From DASWIG01 sp965371445 (lineage in GTDB: Bacteria; Acidobacteriota; Thermoanaerobaculia; Multivoradales; J023), in assembly GCA_965371445.1 (NCBI GenBank), contig CBDUYN010000034.1, positions 1 to 64,000 on the forward strand: a stretch of 64,000 nucleotides of DNA. The letters are read 5' to 3'. Under the pieces are notes generated by a model. That model was not told where the DNA came from. It saw only the letters and a program-made list of their open reading frames with translations, and searched no databases. Below, one piece after another: positions 50,327 to 59,167 of this stretch (positions are counted from its first letter, which is position 1; each line of letters opens with the position of its first letter). The translations under genes were made by a program, and so were the position numbers.

Positions 50327-51547
50327 TCAGTCCAGGACGTCGGTCAACCACTCCAGAATCGGAAATTCGACGAATTTCCGGTGATGCGGCGACATGAAAT
50401 GGTCCACGTGCCCGAACTCGGGCTCGACCAGGAGCACCTTGTCGCTGGCGCCGGTGAAGGCGTCGAGCTGATCCTGCATGAAGGCGCCGAAGCCCTTGCC
50501 TCCGCCGATCATCAGCACCGAGCCGGTGAAGGCTCCCAGGTTGCTCGTATGCGTCGTGTCGAGGCCGGCCAGGGCGCACGGGATATCGCGCACGACGGCA
50601 CTGGGCACGTAGTTGTTGAAGGCGCCGACGACGTTCTCCGTGTAGCGGTCCTCGGAGGCGAAGAAGAAGCGGTCTTCCTCCAGGCTGCCCGCCACCAGAA
50701 TGTAGCCCGGCACGGGCATGGAGACCGGGCCGGGCGCTGGCAGGCTGCCGGTCAGCACCAGCACCTGGTGGCTGGTGAAGGTCGGCGGGAAAAAGGGGAT
50801 GGTGTTCAGGGAGCCGGGCTGGGTACGGGCGTACTGGGTAACCGCCTTGAACAATCCGATGCCGACGCCGTCGAAGATGATGCCGGCCGCGAGCTGGGCC
50901 TCGAGGGCGGCGCAGTAGCCCGCGTTGAGGTCCTGGACCACCGGATCGTTGCTCACCAGCATGCCTTCCCAAGGAAAGACCCCGTCGTAGCGGGTGCCGT
51001 CGGCGTTGGCGACGGCCACCGCCAGGATGCCGCCGAGAGAGAGTCCGCCGGCCACCACCCCAGAGCCCGGCTGGAGGACGTCGATCTGGTCGCGTATGTA
51101 AGAGATGTCGTAGAGCATCGACTGGAGGTCCCAGCCCGCCATCACCGAGCAGTTCACCGCGCCGACTTCGCAGCTGCCGGCGGGGATTCCTTCGAAGCGG
51201 GGGGAGTAGCCGTAGACGTCGTAGTTGCGCAGGGCGAAGAGCTCGGCGATCGAGGTTCCTGGAATCTGGCCCTGGTCCCGCTGCTCGTAGAGCGCGAAGG
51301 TGCTGCCGAGCGACGGCAGGAAGAGGATCGAACCCCGGATCGGTTCGCTCGGGGCGCTCTTGACCCAGCGGGTCATCCTGAACGTGTCGATCGGGTCGGG
51401 GCTCGCGGCGACGATCCACTCCGTCCGCTCCAGCGGACCGACCTGGGTCGAGGTGCTGCTGATCACGGCATACTGCGCCTGAGCGCTCGCCGCCGCCAGA
51501 AGGATCAGGGCCACGGCGAGGGTGGCAAGGGAAAGCTTACGGTTCAT
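50327..51547 (-). CDS. Secreted alpha/beta hydrolase (lipase/esterase-like)
   Basis: Protein of 406 residues with a signal peptide (LSLATLAVALILLAAASAQA). The fold is suggested by GSILFLPSLGSTFALYEQ, a nucleophile elbow VVAGGLSLGGILAVA with the serine in GLSLGG, and a late histidine in FGHVDHFMSPHHRKF. A few cysteines may form disulfides in the mature protein. Probable extracytoplasmic esterase or lipase; substrate unknown. It lies between two partial copies of the Uma2/addB junction, so it was probably placed here by the same rearrangements. Confidence 0.78.
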   Translation of the reverse strand: MNRKLSLATLAVALILLAAASAQAQYAVISSTSTQVGPLERTEWIVAASPDPIDTFRMTRWVKSAPSEPIRGSILFLPSLGSTFALYEQRDQGQIPGTSIAELFALRNYDVYGYSPRFEGIPAGSCEVGAVNCSVMAGWDLQSMLYDISYIRDQIDVLQPGSGVVAGGLSLGGILAVAVANADGTRYDGVFPWEGMLVSNDPVVQDLNAGYCAALEAQLAAGIIFDGVGIGLFKAVTQYARTQPGSLNTIPFFPPTFTSHQVLVLTGSLPAPGPVSMPVPGYILVAGSLEEDRFFFASEDRYTENVVGAFNNYVPSAVVRDIPCALAGLDTTHTSNLGAFTGSVLMIGGGKGFGAFMQDQLDAFTGASDKVLLVEPEFGHVDHFMSPHHRKFVEFPILEWLTDVLD

Positions 51548-51710
51548 GTTGACTCCTTTCGATTGGTGTTCATGAAGATGATCTCGTCGATAGCTGCCTT
51601 TGCCCCTGTATGCGCTAGGCGACCAGGTTTTTCGCGGAGATCACCGTGACCTGCGCTGTCAGGAAGGAGGACCCCGGGCGGCTCATCGGAGATCGGGACG
51701 ACTCCTCGGC

Positions 51711-53231
51711 GCTCAGCTTGGGTTGGGGCTTTGCCGAGGTCATCTTAGCACCGCTCTCCCCGAAACCTGCCAGAATGGACGCCATGACGGCTTCCCGGCT
51801 CCTCGTCGCCCACGGTGCCCGGGCGGTAGAGGACCTCCTCCTCGCGCGGCTGTCGGAGCTTGCCGAGGAAGCACGCCACGATCCGGCGCTTCTGGCTCAG
51901 CCGGTCCGTGTGGTGGTGCCGTCGATCAGCCTGCGCGACCACCTGGCGGCGGCGATCGTCCGCCTCACGGGACGCGCATGGTCGGCGTACAGGTGATGAC
52001 GCTCTTGAACGTCGCCCTGATGCTCGCCGCCCGCGCCGGCCGTCCGGCGCCGCGCTCGCCAGCGCTTTTCGACGTCCTCGTCCGCCGTTTCGCCCGCGCC
52101 GAGCCGGCGCTTCACCGCAAGCTCGACGACCTCCACGACGGCTACGCCGTCGTGTCGAAAAACGTCAGCGACCTCCTCGACGCCGGCCTCGAGCCGGTCC
52201 ATGTCGAGGCGGTCGAGGAATTCCTGCGCACCGACGGTCGTCATCTCGCCACCGCCGCGAAGGTCGAACGCGCCGGCGCGCTCGTCCGCACCGCGGTGGC
52301 CGTCGAGCTCGCCCTGGAGGAGCTCGGCGTCGGCCACCGTTCGACCCTGCTCCGCGCCGCGTGCGACCGGCTCGAGGCCGAGGGGCCCGAGGCTCTCGTG
52401 TCACGCGCCTTGCTCGTTCACGGCTTCGCCGGGGCGACCGGTGTCGAGGCGGACCTTTTGGAATCGCTCCTGCGGGTTCTGGGCGGCGACGTCTACCTCG
52501 ACTGCCCCCCCGACGGCACCGGCGCTTTCGAAAGCGCTCACACCCTGCGCCTTGCCCTGCGCCTCGCTGCGGTGGCGGGTCCCCCGCGGACGGTTGCGGC
52601 CGCAGAGGAGCCGTCCCCGCCGAGCTACGCCCTCGTCGCCGCGCCGGACGCCGACGCCGAGATGCGCGAGGTGGCACGCCGCCTCGGCCGCCTCCTCGAC
52701 GGTGGCGTGCGGCCCGAGTCGATCGGCGTCGTGGCGCGGAGCGCGGCAGCCGTCGGACCCACGATCCGCCGTCACTTCAAGGCTCTGGGGATTCCTTTTT
52801 CGGGGGTCTCGGCCGAAGGGCCGCTGCGCGGCGCCGGCCGCCGCCTGGCGCTCCTCCTGGAGCTCCTTCGCCGCGGGCCGGCGCTGACCCTGGAGCGCTG
52901 GCTCGACGCCCTCGTCGACCTTGGCGGCGACGCCCTTACGGGGACCGGGCGCACCGAAGCACGCCTGGCTTTTTCTGCCCTCGGGGCCAGCCGCCTGGAA
53001 GACCTGACTCGCCTGGATCTCCCGTCGAGCGGGGAGGAAGAGATCCTCGCGGCCGCCGCCGCGGGACGGAGCCTCGCCGCGGAGCTTCAGTCCTGGCGCC
53101 AGAGTGAGGCGTCTTTTACCGAGCATCGGGCACGGCTGGATCGTCTGCTGGGCGACCACCTGGGCTGGCCGGCGGACGGCGAGCCGTGGCAGGTGCTGGA
53201 AGAAGCCCTCACCGGCCTCGCGATTCCCGGC
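51711..53231 (+). repeat. Second copy of the Uma2/addB junction and addB 5' half
   Basis: Starts with 50 or so bases resembling the Uma2 5' end and intergenic region at 50093-50150, then 51768-53231 matches 57703-59167. Similarity ends sharply inside the shared gcgattcccggc. The first 640 and last 100 bases of the match differ at scattered positions, while about 52407-53124 appears identical to the other copy. Confidence 0.9.
51784..53231 (+). pseudogene. Truncated, frameshifted addB-like nuclease gene
   Basis: Corresponds to the first 480 or so residues of the intact gene at 57719. One base is missing near 51977 (gacgcgcatgg here, gacgcgccatgg in the intact copy), so the ATG frame ends at 51996 while the rest stays open in another frame to 53384. 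The 3' half, including the nuclease domain and Fe-S cysteines, is absent. No functional product is expected. Confidence 0.92.
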
Positions 53232-53635
53232 GCCCCAGCACCGACCAGAGTGCCACCCCGCCCGGGAGGCCATCTGCGGTGTGCTGAAGGACTTCTGCGA
53301 TGTGGAGAGGGGCTAACCGGGGGGACCCGCAACCGCCGGTTTCGGTCTCAACGCGGAGAGAACTTTCTCCGAGAAAGGGGTTGACAGGCGGGAAAACCGC
53401 TGATACCGTATGTGGTGCGCCGAATGAGGAGAGCTTCCCCGAAGTGCTTCCCGAACCTCCTGGGCATTGAATTTCGGCGCGCTGACGGGATCTATGACAT
53501 CGCATTTGGTGCGAATGACTTGGCTCTGCCAGGAAGCCTCTGACCTTCGGAGACCCTGGTTGGCAGCCAAGCTATGGTCTTTCGCCGGGCGCGGCAGGGT
53601 GGTTCCAGCGGCGTTCGGGCGTCTGAACGTCTCTT
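53232..53635. other. Region between the addB remnant and the hicA-like gene
   Basis: About 400 bases of sequence not found elsewhere in the window. The open frame of the addB remnant runs on to 53384 by chance. A clear promoter lies at 53381-53409. A second open frame from 53467 overlaps hicA out of phase and has no recognisable product. This is the left end of the inserted cassette. Confidence 0.5.
53381..53409 (+). promoter_or_regulatory. Promoter of the HicAB-kinase-receiver operon
   Basis: TTGACA (53381-53386) and TACCGT (53404-53409), spacing 17. It closely resembles the TTGACA/TACGAT promoter at 34723. It would give a leader of about 220 bases before the hicA-like gene. Confidence 0.55.
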
Positions 53636-53929
53636 TTGGCCCTCGCCAGGCACGCTTGGCGACTCTGGAGGAAACGAGGGTCTCTAGACAAGCATCACCT
53701 TCTGGCCAAGCTCAGACAGCGGAAAAAGCACTGGACAGTCGACGATGCGGAGCGTCTCCTCCAGGCGTTCGGATTTACGAAGCGGAAGGCTAAGAAGGAG
53801 GGGGCAGTCTGGTCGCACGGCGCGATCACGCTAACTCTGCCCACGCCTCATGACAAGCACCTCAAGATCGGCTACGTCGCCCTGATCCTGCGGAAGGTCG
53901 ATGAATCGACAAGGACTAAGGACCTCTGA
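53636..53929 (+). CDS. hicA: HicA-like mRNA interferase toxin
   Basis: Up to 97 residues if started at the TTG at 53636. The conserved part begins near SLDKHHLLAKLRQRKKHW and continues VDDAERLLQAFGFTKRKAKK, then EGAVWSHGAITLTLPTPHDK. The small double-stranded RNA-binding-like fold with a histidine after the second strand matches HicA/YcfA toxins, ribosome-independent mRNA interferases. No ATG or GTG and no ribosome site fit the expected start, so the 5' end is unsure or damaged. It precedes the hicB-like gene by 15 bases, the usual toxin-antitoxin order. Confidence 0.72.
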   Translation: MALARHAWRLWRKRGSLDKHHLLAKLRQRKKHWTVDDAERLLQAFGFTKRKAKKEGAVWSHGAITLTLPTPHDKHLKIGYVALILRKVDESTRTKDL

Positions 53930-53944
53930 CGTAAAAGGCGGACC

Positions 53945-54838
53945 GTGAAGAAGAACTCTTTGGAAGACTACCTGTCGCGCAACTACCCGATCGAGCTCAT
54001 TCCAGACAAAGAAGAGGGCGGTTACTTCGCCCAGCATCCGGATCTTGACGGATGCGCTGCACAGGGCGAAACGGCTGAGGAGGCGGTCGCCAATCTGGAC
54101 GTTGCGCGCCAACTCTGGATCGAAGTCCGGTGGGAGGACGACCTGCCCATCCCGGACCCCCTACCTCAGGAGTTGAGCGGGCGGATGTCTCTGCGGATGA
54201 TGCCGGCGCTCCACGCACAACTGGCGAGACTGGCGTCCCGGCAGGACGTCAGCTTGAACCTCTTGCTGAACACTATTCTGGCGGAGCGTTCCGGGTACGC
54301 CATGGCCGAAGGTCAAGTCTTGGAGGCGATCAGGGGTCTGAGGCCTCCGACGCCGACTTCGGGTTCCCTCAAGTCGTGGGACGACTTGCCGGTGGTACTT
54401 CGTGCGGCGCGTGAATTGTTCCGGCAGGGCGAGAGAATTCTGGCGAGAGAGTTGCTGGAGATACTCCCGGAACCGAGGAAGTCCAGCTTCATGCTGGGCA
54501 TGCTCTTCTTGAGCGAGGGAAGCGCTGAGGCCTTTCGACATTGCGCCGTCGCCTACGGCGGCGGATTGACAGACATCGAAGCGACGACGGTATATCAGTG
54601 TATTCCCAGTTTTTCTCAGCCTGAAGCTCTCAAGAGCTTGATGCTTCACGTTTGCACGTCACCTAGCGCCGGGGAATTTGGCGAAGCAGAAATTCGCCTG
54701 GCGGGATGGCTCGAGAAGGCTAGAGACAACTATCGTCGGGCTCAGGAGTGGGAGAAAGACATCTCAGAAGAGTTCACGGAATGGATGAAGAACACGCAGA
54801 AGGGGTCCGGGGCGCACATGGACGGGGCGGTCGCATGA
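53945..54838 (+). CDS. hicB: HicB-like antitoxin with long C-terminal extension
   Basis: Protein of 297 residues from a GTG. Residues 1-75 are the HicB partial RNase H fold (GGYFAQHPDLDGCAAQGETA, EEAVANLDVARQLWIE). Residues about 78-120 are a ribbon-helix-helix/HicB DNA-binding segment (GRMSLRMMPALHAQLARLAS, LNLLLNTILAE). The last 170 residues, helical (VVLRAARELFRQGERILARE and following), are not part of normal HicB proteins, which end near 110-150 residues. The stop overlaps the kinase start as ATGA, so antitoxin and kinase are translationally coupled. The extension could bind the kinase or receiver (inference). Confidence 0.75.
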   Translation: MKKNSLEDYLSRNYPIELIPDKEEGGYFAQHPDLDGCAAQGETAEEAVANLDVARQLWIEVRWEDDLPIPDPLPQELSGRMSLRMMPALHAQLARLASRQDVSLNLLLNTILAERSGYAMAEGQVLEAIRGLRPPTPTSGSLKSWDDLPVVLRAARELFRQGERILARELLEILPEPRKSSFMLGMLFLSEGSAEAFRHCAVAYGGGLTDIEATTVYQCIPSFSQPEALKSLMLHVCTSPSAGEFGEAEIRLAGWLEKARDNYRRAQEWEKDISEEFTEWMKNTQKGSGAHMDGAVA

Positions 54839-57282
54839 CCTCGATCATGGGACGGCCTCAACGTTTCGTACTTCCGGCCGTTTCTTTCCTGGCCTTGGTG
54901 GCTCTGTCAAGTGCCACCTACTCCTACTTGGGAATCGACAAGGTAGTAAGGTCTCAAGATCGGCTGATCGAGAGGAAGTACGAAGGTTCACTATCAGAGA
55001 ATCTTGGTTTTTTGACCGTCCTTGCGACGGAAATCTCTCAAAATTACGATTTCGAGAGCAGGGAAGAGACCGCCAAAACCGAAAGTGTAGAAGTTTACCT
55101 AAGGAGCGTTAAGGGAGCGCTGGAATCTGCAGCGCCGAGCCCTGTTACTGCCGAAAGAGTGGTTGACGTCTTAGAATACATAAGCGACAGGAAAACTCTC
55201 GTCAACCTGCTTGTCGACCCCGAACTAGCATCGTTTTCCGTAGCACAGCTGGGGTTGGCCAAACAGGCGAACGACGCCGCGCCAGGTCGACCACATCTCG
55301 AGTCTTTCAGGGATGATCGATTTTCGATGAAATCTTTCGTGTTCGTACCAGCTCCACTCGTCAGTATGGACGCGGAGAGCGGTAAGGTCGACGTGCCCCT
55401 TCTGATGAAGAAGGAGATTGTATTTTCAAAACTCGCCGAGACCTACATCCTGAATGCTAAGAAGGAGCTGAGTGACCTCATTGAGGTCGATCAGGCATAC
55501 TTTATTCCATACTCCGGACTCACCCGAATAATGTCTTACAAGTCAGCTGATCAACTTAAGCACTACGAGGGGAAGTTCTACCCACTCAAGAGTTCTTCAG
55601 ATAGGACTTACTTCTCGAAGACGCGAGATAAAATTTTCCGACGAACGGAGCCTTACGTCGATACGGCCGGGGGTGGCGTTGTTGTCACCTATACTATCTA
55701 CATCTTCAACGAAACGCTGAACATCATTGGCATCATCGGTATAGATCGGAACCTAGGAACTCTGACTGAACTTTGGCCAGATCTCGACTCAAGCTCAGGT
55801 CTCAGCGCCTATCTCAGTGCGCTGACTCTGAGGGATTTTCACTTTGACATTCACCAGCTCAAAGATCCCGGCACTCGCGTCGAGCCCTCCTCCAGCGAGA
55901 GCTTTGAAGACTGGGTTGCCACGGAGCTAGACAAAAATTCAGCCGAAGCTTCGCAGGGTATCAAGAGATGGTCTTCCGTTGAGCAGGAGGAGTGGTTTCA
56001 TGAAGAGAAGACCATATTTACGGTACCTCTGGGAGACGGGCAGATTGGCTGCTTCACTTTTGATGCACATAAGATTGAGCTTAAATATAGAAATCTAATG
56101 GTCGTCTATGTGGGTTCGCTCGCTCTAATTCCGATCGTAATTCTATTCTTCTACTTCTTCAGAAGAAGTCAAATTGCCGAGCGCCACGGAGAAGAAGTCG
56201 AGGCCCTCTATTCTGAAGTCGTCTCGAATCTTCACGGAGGTTTTCTTGTCGTCGATAGCTCTGGACTGATCCTCCTGCATAACGACCGGATACTCGAGAT
56301 GGTGGGGCGACGCGGGAGCTTAAAAGGAGCTTATCTGAAATCAATTTTAACAACTGACAGTTATAATGAATACTCCGCGTTGGCCTCGCCTGACGGCTTT
56401 GAGTTCCCCGGAAAAGTTCGCGAAGCATCCGGCGACAGCCGGCCAGTTATTATCGCCAGCTCGCCAATCGCCCGAGGAGAGCTTGCAGGCTCGAGCATGC
56501 TAATCTTTCTTCCCTCGGAGGAGCTTGAAGTGACGATCGGCTCGAAATTCATCCATGGCTTCTCTCACGCCTTGAAGACCCCAGCTCATAGTATTCTACT
56601 CATTGCGGATACCTTTCGCCGAAAGAGAGGTTATCGCAATTTTAAACATTACTATTCTTTGATGGAGAATCAAATTCGAGAATTCTCCAAACTGATCGAC
56701 AACGTTCTCTATTTCTCGGAGTTGAAATTGAGAACTTTGGGACGAACCGGGAAGGTGGAAAACATAAGTCAAACACTGCGTAGTGTCGCCAAGGTGACAG
56801 CGGAGCGAACAAGAGAACAAGGCCTTGATTTTGGATCTAGCATTCCGGATAAGCTGTTGATTCCGGTGGACTTGGATATGTTCCGCATCGTCATGAACAA
56901 CCTGATCGACAACGCGCTGAAGTATACCAAGGAGGGGAAGATCTTCCTTCGAGCGGTCGACAAGCTCGACTATGTCAAGATTTCCGTATCCGATACCGGT
57001 ATCGGCGTGCGACCTAAGGATCGAGAGGACATCTTCAACATGTTTTTCCGTAGCGATGATAAGGGGGTCCGTGAGCAGGAGGGTCTGGGGCTCGGGCTGT
57101 ATGTGTCGAAGAGCTACGTCTCTATGCTAGGAGGTGATCTATCCTATGAGCCTGTCGCTGAAGATTCCTTCAGAGCCGATGTTAACGATTCGAAGTCATG
57201 TGGGTCACGTTTCTTTTTGACTTTACCCAAGACGCAGAAAGGATCGAGGCATGAAGAAGTCGAAAATCCTTCTCGTGGATGA
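54835..57282 (+). CDS. Membrane sensor histidine kinase coupled to HicB
   Basis: Kinase of 815 residues. TM1 about 11-33 and TM2 about 421-443 bound a large extracytoplasmic sensor (dCACHE-like; DRTYFSKTRDKIFRRTEPYV near 256-275). A PAS-like domain (about 460-555) follows, then the dimerisation helix with His578 in FSHALKTPAHS and a HATPase with Asn689 (NNLIDNALKYT), Asp720 (SVSDTGIG) and GLGLGLYVSKSYV. The residue after the phospho-His is Ala, where most kinases have Glu or Asp. The gene is visibly richer in A and T than the rest of the window, with different codon choice, suggesting transfer. It overlaps both hicB and the receiver gene. Confidence 0.88.
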   Translation: MTSIMGRPQRFVLPAVSFLALVALSSATYSYLGIDKVVRSQDRLIERKYEGSLSENLGFLTVLATEISQNYDFESREETAKTESVEVYLRSVKGALESAAPSPVTAERVVDVLEYISDRKTLVNLLVDPELASFSVAQLGLAKQANDAAPGRPHLESFRDDRFSMKSFVFVPAPLVSMDAESGKVDVPLLMKKEIVFSKLAETYILNAKKELSDLIEVDQAYFIPYSGLTRIMSYKSADQLKHYEGKFYPLKSSSDRTYFSKTRDKIFRRTEPYVDTAGGGVVVTYTIYIFNETLNIIGIIGIDRNLGTLTELWPDLDSSSGLSAYLSALTLRDFHFDIHQLKDPGTRVEPSSSESFEDWVATELDKNSAEASQGIKRWSSVEQEEWFHEEKTIFTVPLGDGQIGCFTFDAHKIELKYRNLMVVYVGSLALIPIVILFFYFFRRSQIAERHGEEVEALYSEVVSNLHGGFLVVDSSGLILLHNDRILEMVGRRGSLKGAYLKSILTTDSYNEYSALASPDGFEFPGKVREASGDSRPVIIASSPIARGELAGSSMLIFLPSEELEVTIGSKFIHGFSHALKTPAHSILLIADTFRRKRGYRNFKHYYSLMENQIREFSKLIDNVLYFSELKLRTLGRTGKVENISQTLRSVAKVTAERTREQGLDFGSSIPDKLLIPVDLDMFRIVMNNLIDNALKYTKEGKIFLRAVDKLDYVKISVSDTGIGVRPKDREDIFNMFFRSDDKGVREQEGLGLGLYVSKSYVSMLGGDLSYEPVAEDSFRADVNDSKSCGSRFFLTLPKTQKGSRHEEVENPSRG

Positions 57283-57637
57283 CAACCCCCTTCATCGGAC
57301 GTTGCTGCGAGACGAGCTGGAAGACGCCCAATACGGGATCGAGATGGTCAAGGACATCGCCGAGGCGCGGGAAATCCTGAAGACCTTCAAGCCGGACCTC
57401 TTCGTGCTTGACATCGTCTTGCGCGGAGAGAAATTCGAGGTCATCAAGTGGGTTCAGGACGAATTGCGTTCGTCCAAGGAGTTCGACGACACCCCCATTC
57501 TCTTTGTGACCGCCTATCGGAGAGAAATGGATGAGCACGTCCGTAACATCCAGCGCACCCGGGTCCTAGGCAAACCCTTTACCTACGAGGAAATCGGCGG
57601 CGAGATCCGCTTGATGCTGTCCGGAAAATTCGAATAG
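57251..57637 (+). CDS. Single-domain response regulator
   Basis: Receiver of 128 residues: acidic pair in ILLVDDNPLH, phospho-Asp in LFVLDIVLRGEKF, Thr in ILFVTAYRRE and Lys in RVLGKPFTYEE. No output domain. Starts inside the kinase gene (32-base overlap) in another frame. It is the natural partner of that kinase and ends the HicAB-kinase-receiver cassette 66 bases before the intact addB repeat begins. Confidence 0.9.
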   Translation: MKKSKILLVDDNPLHRTLLRDELEDAQYGIEMVKDIAEAREILKTFKPDLFVLDIVLRGEKFEVIKWVQDELRSSKEFDDTPILFVTAYRREMDEHVRNIQRTRVLGKPFTYEEIGGEIRLMLSGKFE

Positions 57638-57702
57638 CCGGCGGGCCTTGCCGGCCAAGAAGACGGCCCGTGCGCCGCCCTCTGGTAGGACTTGCGCGAT
57701 TG

Positions 57703-59167
57703 TGCCAGAATGGACGCCATGACGGCTTCCCGGCTCCTCGTCGCCCACGGTGCCCGAGCGGTGGAGGACCTCCTCCTCGCGCGGCTGTCGGAGCTTGCCG
57801 AGGAAACACGCCACGATCCGGCGCTTCTGGCTCAGCCGGTCCGTGTGGTGGTGCCGTCGATCAGCCTGCGCGACCACCTGGCGGCGGCGATCGTCCGCCG
57901 CACGGGACGCGCCATGGTCGGCGTACGGGTGATGACGCTCTTGAACGTCGCCCTGGAGCTCGCCGCCCGCGCCGGCCGTCCGGCGCCGCGCTCGCCAGCG
58001 CTTTACGACGTCCTCGTCCGCCGGTTCGCCCGCGCCGAGCCGTCACTTCACCGCAAGCTCGACGACCTCCACGACGGCTACGCCGTCGTATCGAAAAACG
58101 TCAGCGACCTCCTCGACGCCGGTCTCGAGCCGGTCCATGTCGAGGCGGTTGACGAATTCCTGCGCACGGACGGTAGTCAGCTTGCCACCGCCGCGAAGGT
58201 CGAACGCGCCGGCGCGCTCGTGCGCACCGCGGTGGCCGTCGAGATCGCCTTGGAGGAGCTCGGCATCGGCCACCGTTCGACCCTGCTCCGCGCCGGGCGC
58301 GACCGGCTCGAGGCCGAGGGGCCCGAGGCCCTCGTGTCGCGCGCCCTCCTCGTTCACGGCTTCGCCGGGGCGACCGGTGTCGAGGCGGACCTTTTGGAAT
58401 CGCTCCTGCGGGTTCTGGGCGGCGACGTCTACCTCGACTGCCCCCCCGACGGCACCGGCGCTTTCGAAAGCGCTCACACCCTGCGCCTTGCCCTGCGCCT
58501 CGCTGCGGTGGCGGGTCCCCCGCGGACGGTTGCGGCCGCAGAGGAGCCGTCCCCGCCGAGCTACGCCCTCGTCGCCGCGCCGGACGCCGACGCCGAGATG
58601 CGCGAGGTGGCACGCCGCCTCGGCCGCCTCCTCGACGGTGGCGTGCGGCCCGAGTCGATCGGCGTCGTGGCGCGGAGCGCGGCAGCCGTCGGACCCACGA
58701 TCCGCCGTCACTTCAAGGCTCTGGGGATTCCTTTTTCGGGGGTCTCGGCCGAAGGGCCGCTGCGCGGCGCCGGCCGCCGCCTGGCGCTCCTCCTGGAGCT
58801 CCTTCGCCGCGGGCCGGCGCTGACCCTGGAGCGCTGGCTCGACGCCCTCGTCGACCTTGGCGGCGACGCCCTTACGGGGACCGGGCGCACCGAAGCACGC
58901 CTGGCTTTTTCTGCCCTCGGGGCCAGCCGCCTGGAAGACCTGACTCGCCTGGATCTCCCGTCGAGCGGGGAGGAAGAGATCCTCGCGGCCGCCGCCGCGG
59001 GACGGAGCCTCGCCGCGGAGCTTCAGTCCTGGCGCCAGAGTGAGGCGTCTTTTACCGAGCACCGGGCACGGCTGGAGCGTCTGCTGGGCGAGCACCTGGG
59101 CTGGCCGGCGGACGGCGAGCCGCGGCAGGTGCTGGAGGAGGCCCTCACCGGCCTCGCGATTCCCGGC
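57703..59167. repeat. Third copy of the addB 5' region (intact gene)
   Basis: Matches 51768-53231 over about 1465 bases with one extra base. The identical core is about 58342-59060; the flanks differ at scattered sites. Upstream of 57703 the Uma2-side sequence is missing and is replaced by the end of the receiver cassette. Confidence 0.9.

Noticed and set aside
50100..51419. Minus-strand frame of 439 codons overlapping the hydrolase
   Set aside because: It is an out-of-phase, Arg-rich reading of the hydrolase gene, which has a signal peptide and a nucleophile elbow.
53467..53793. Open frame of 108 codons overlapping the hicA-like gene
   Set aside because: It is out of phase with the conserved HicA-like sequence and its product shows no family features.
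57637..57655. gccggc-loop-gccggc hairpin after the receiver gene
   Set aside because: The stem is short, there is no T run, and such palindromes are common at this GC content; not called as a terminator.
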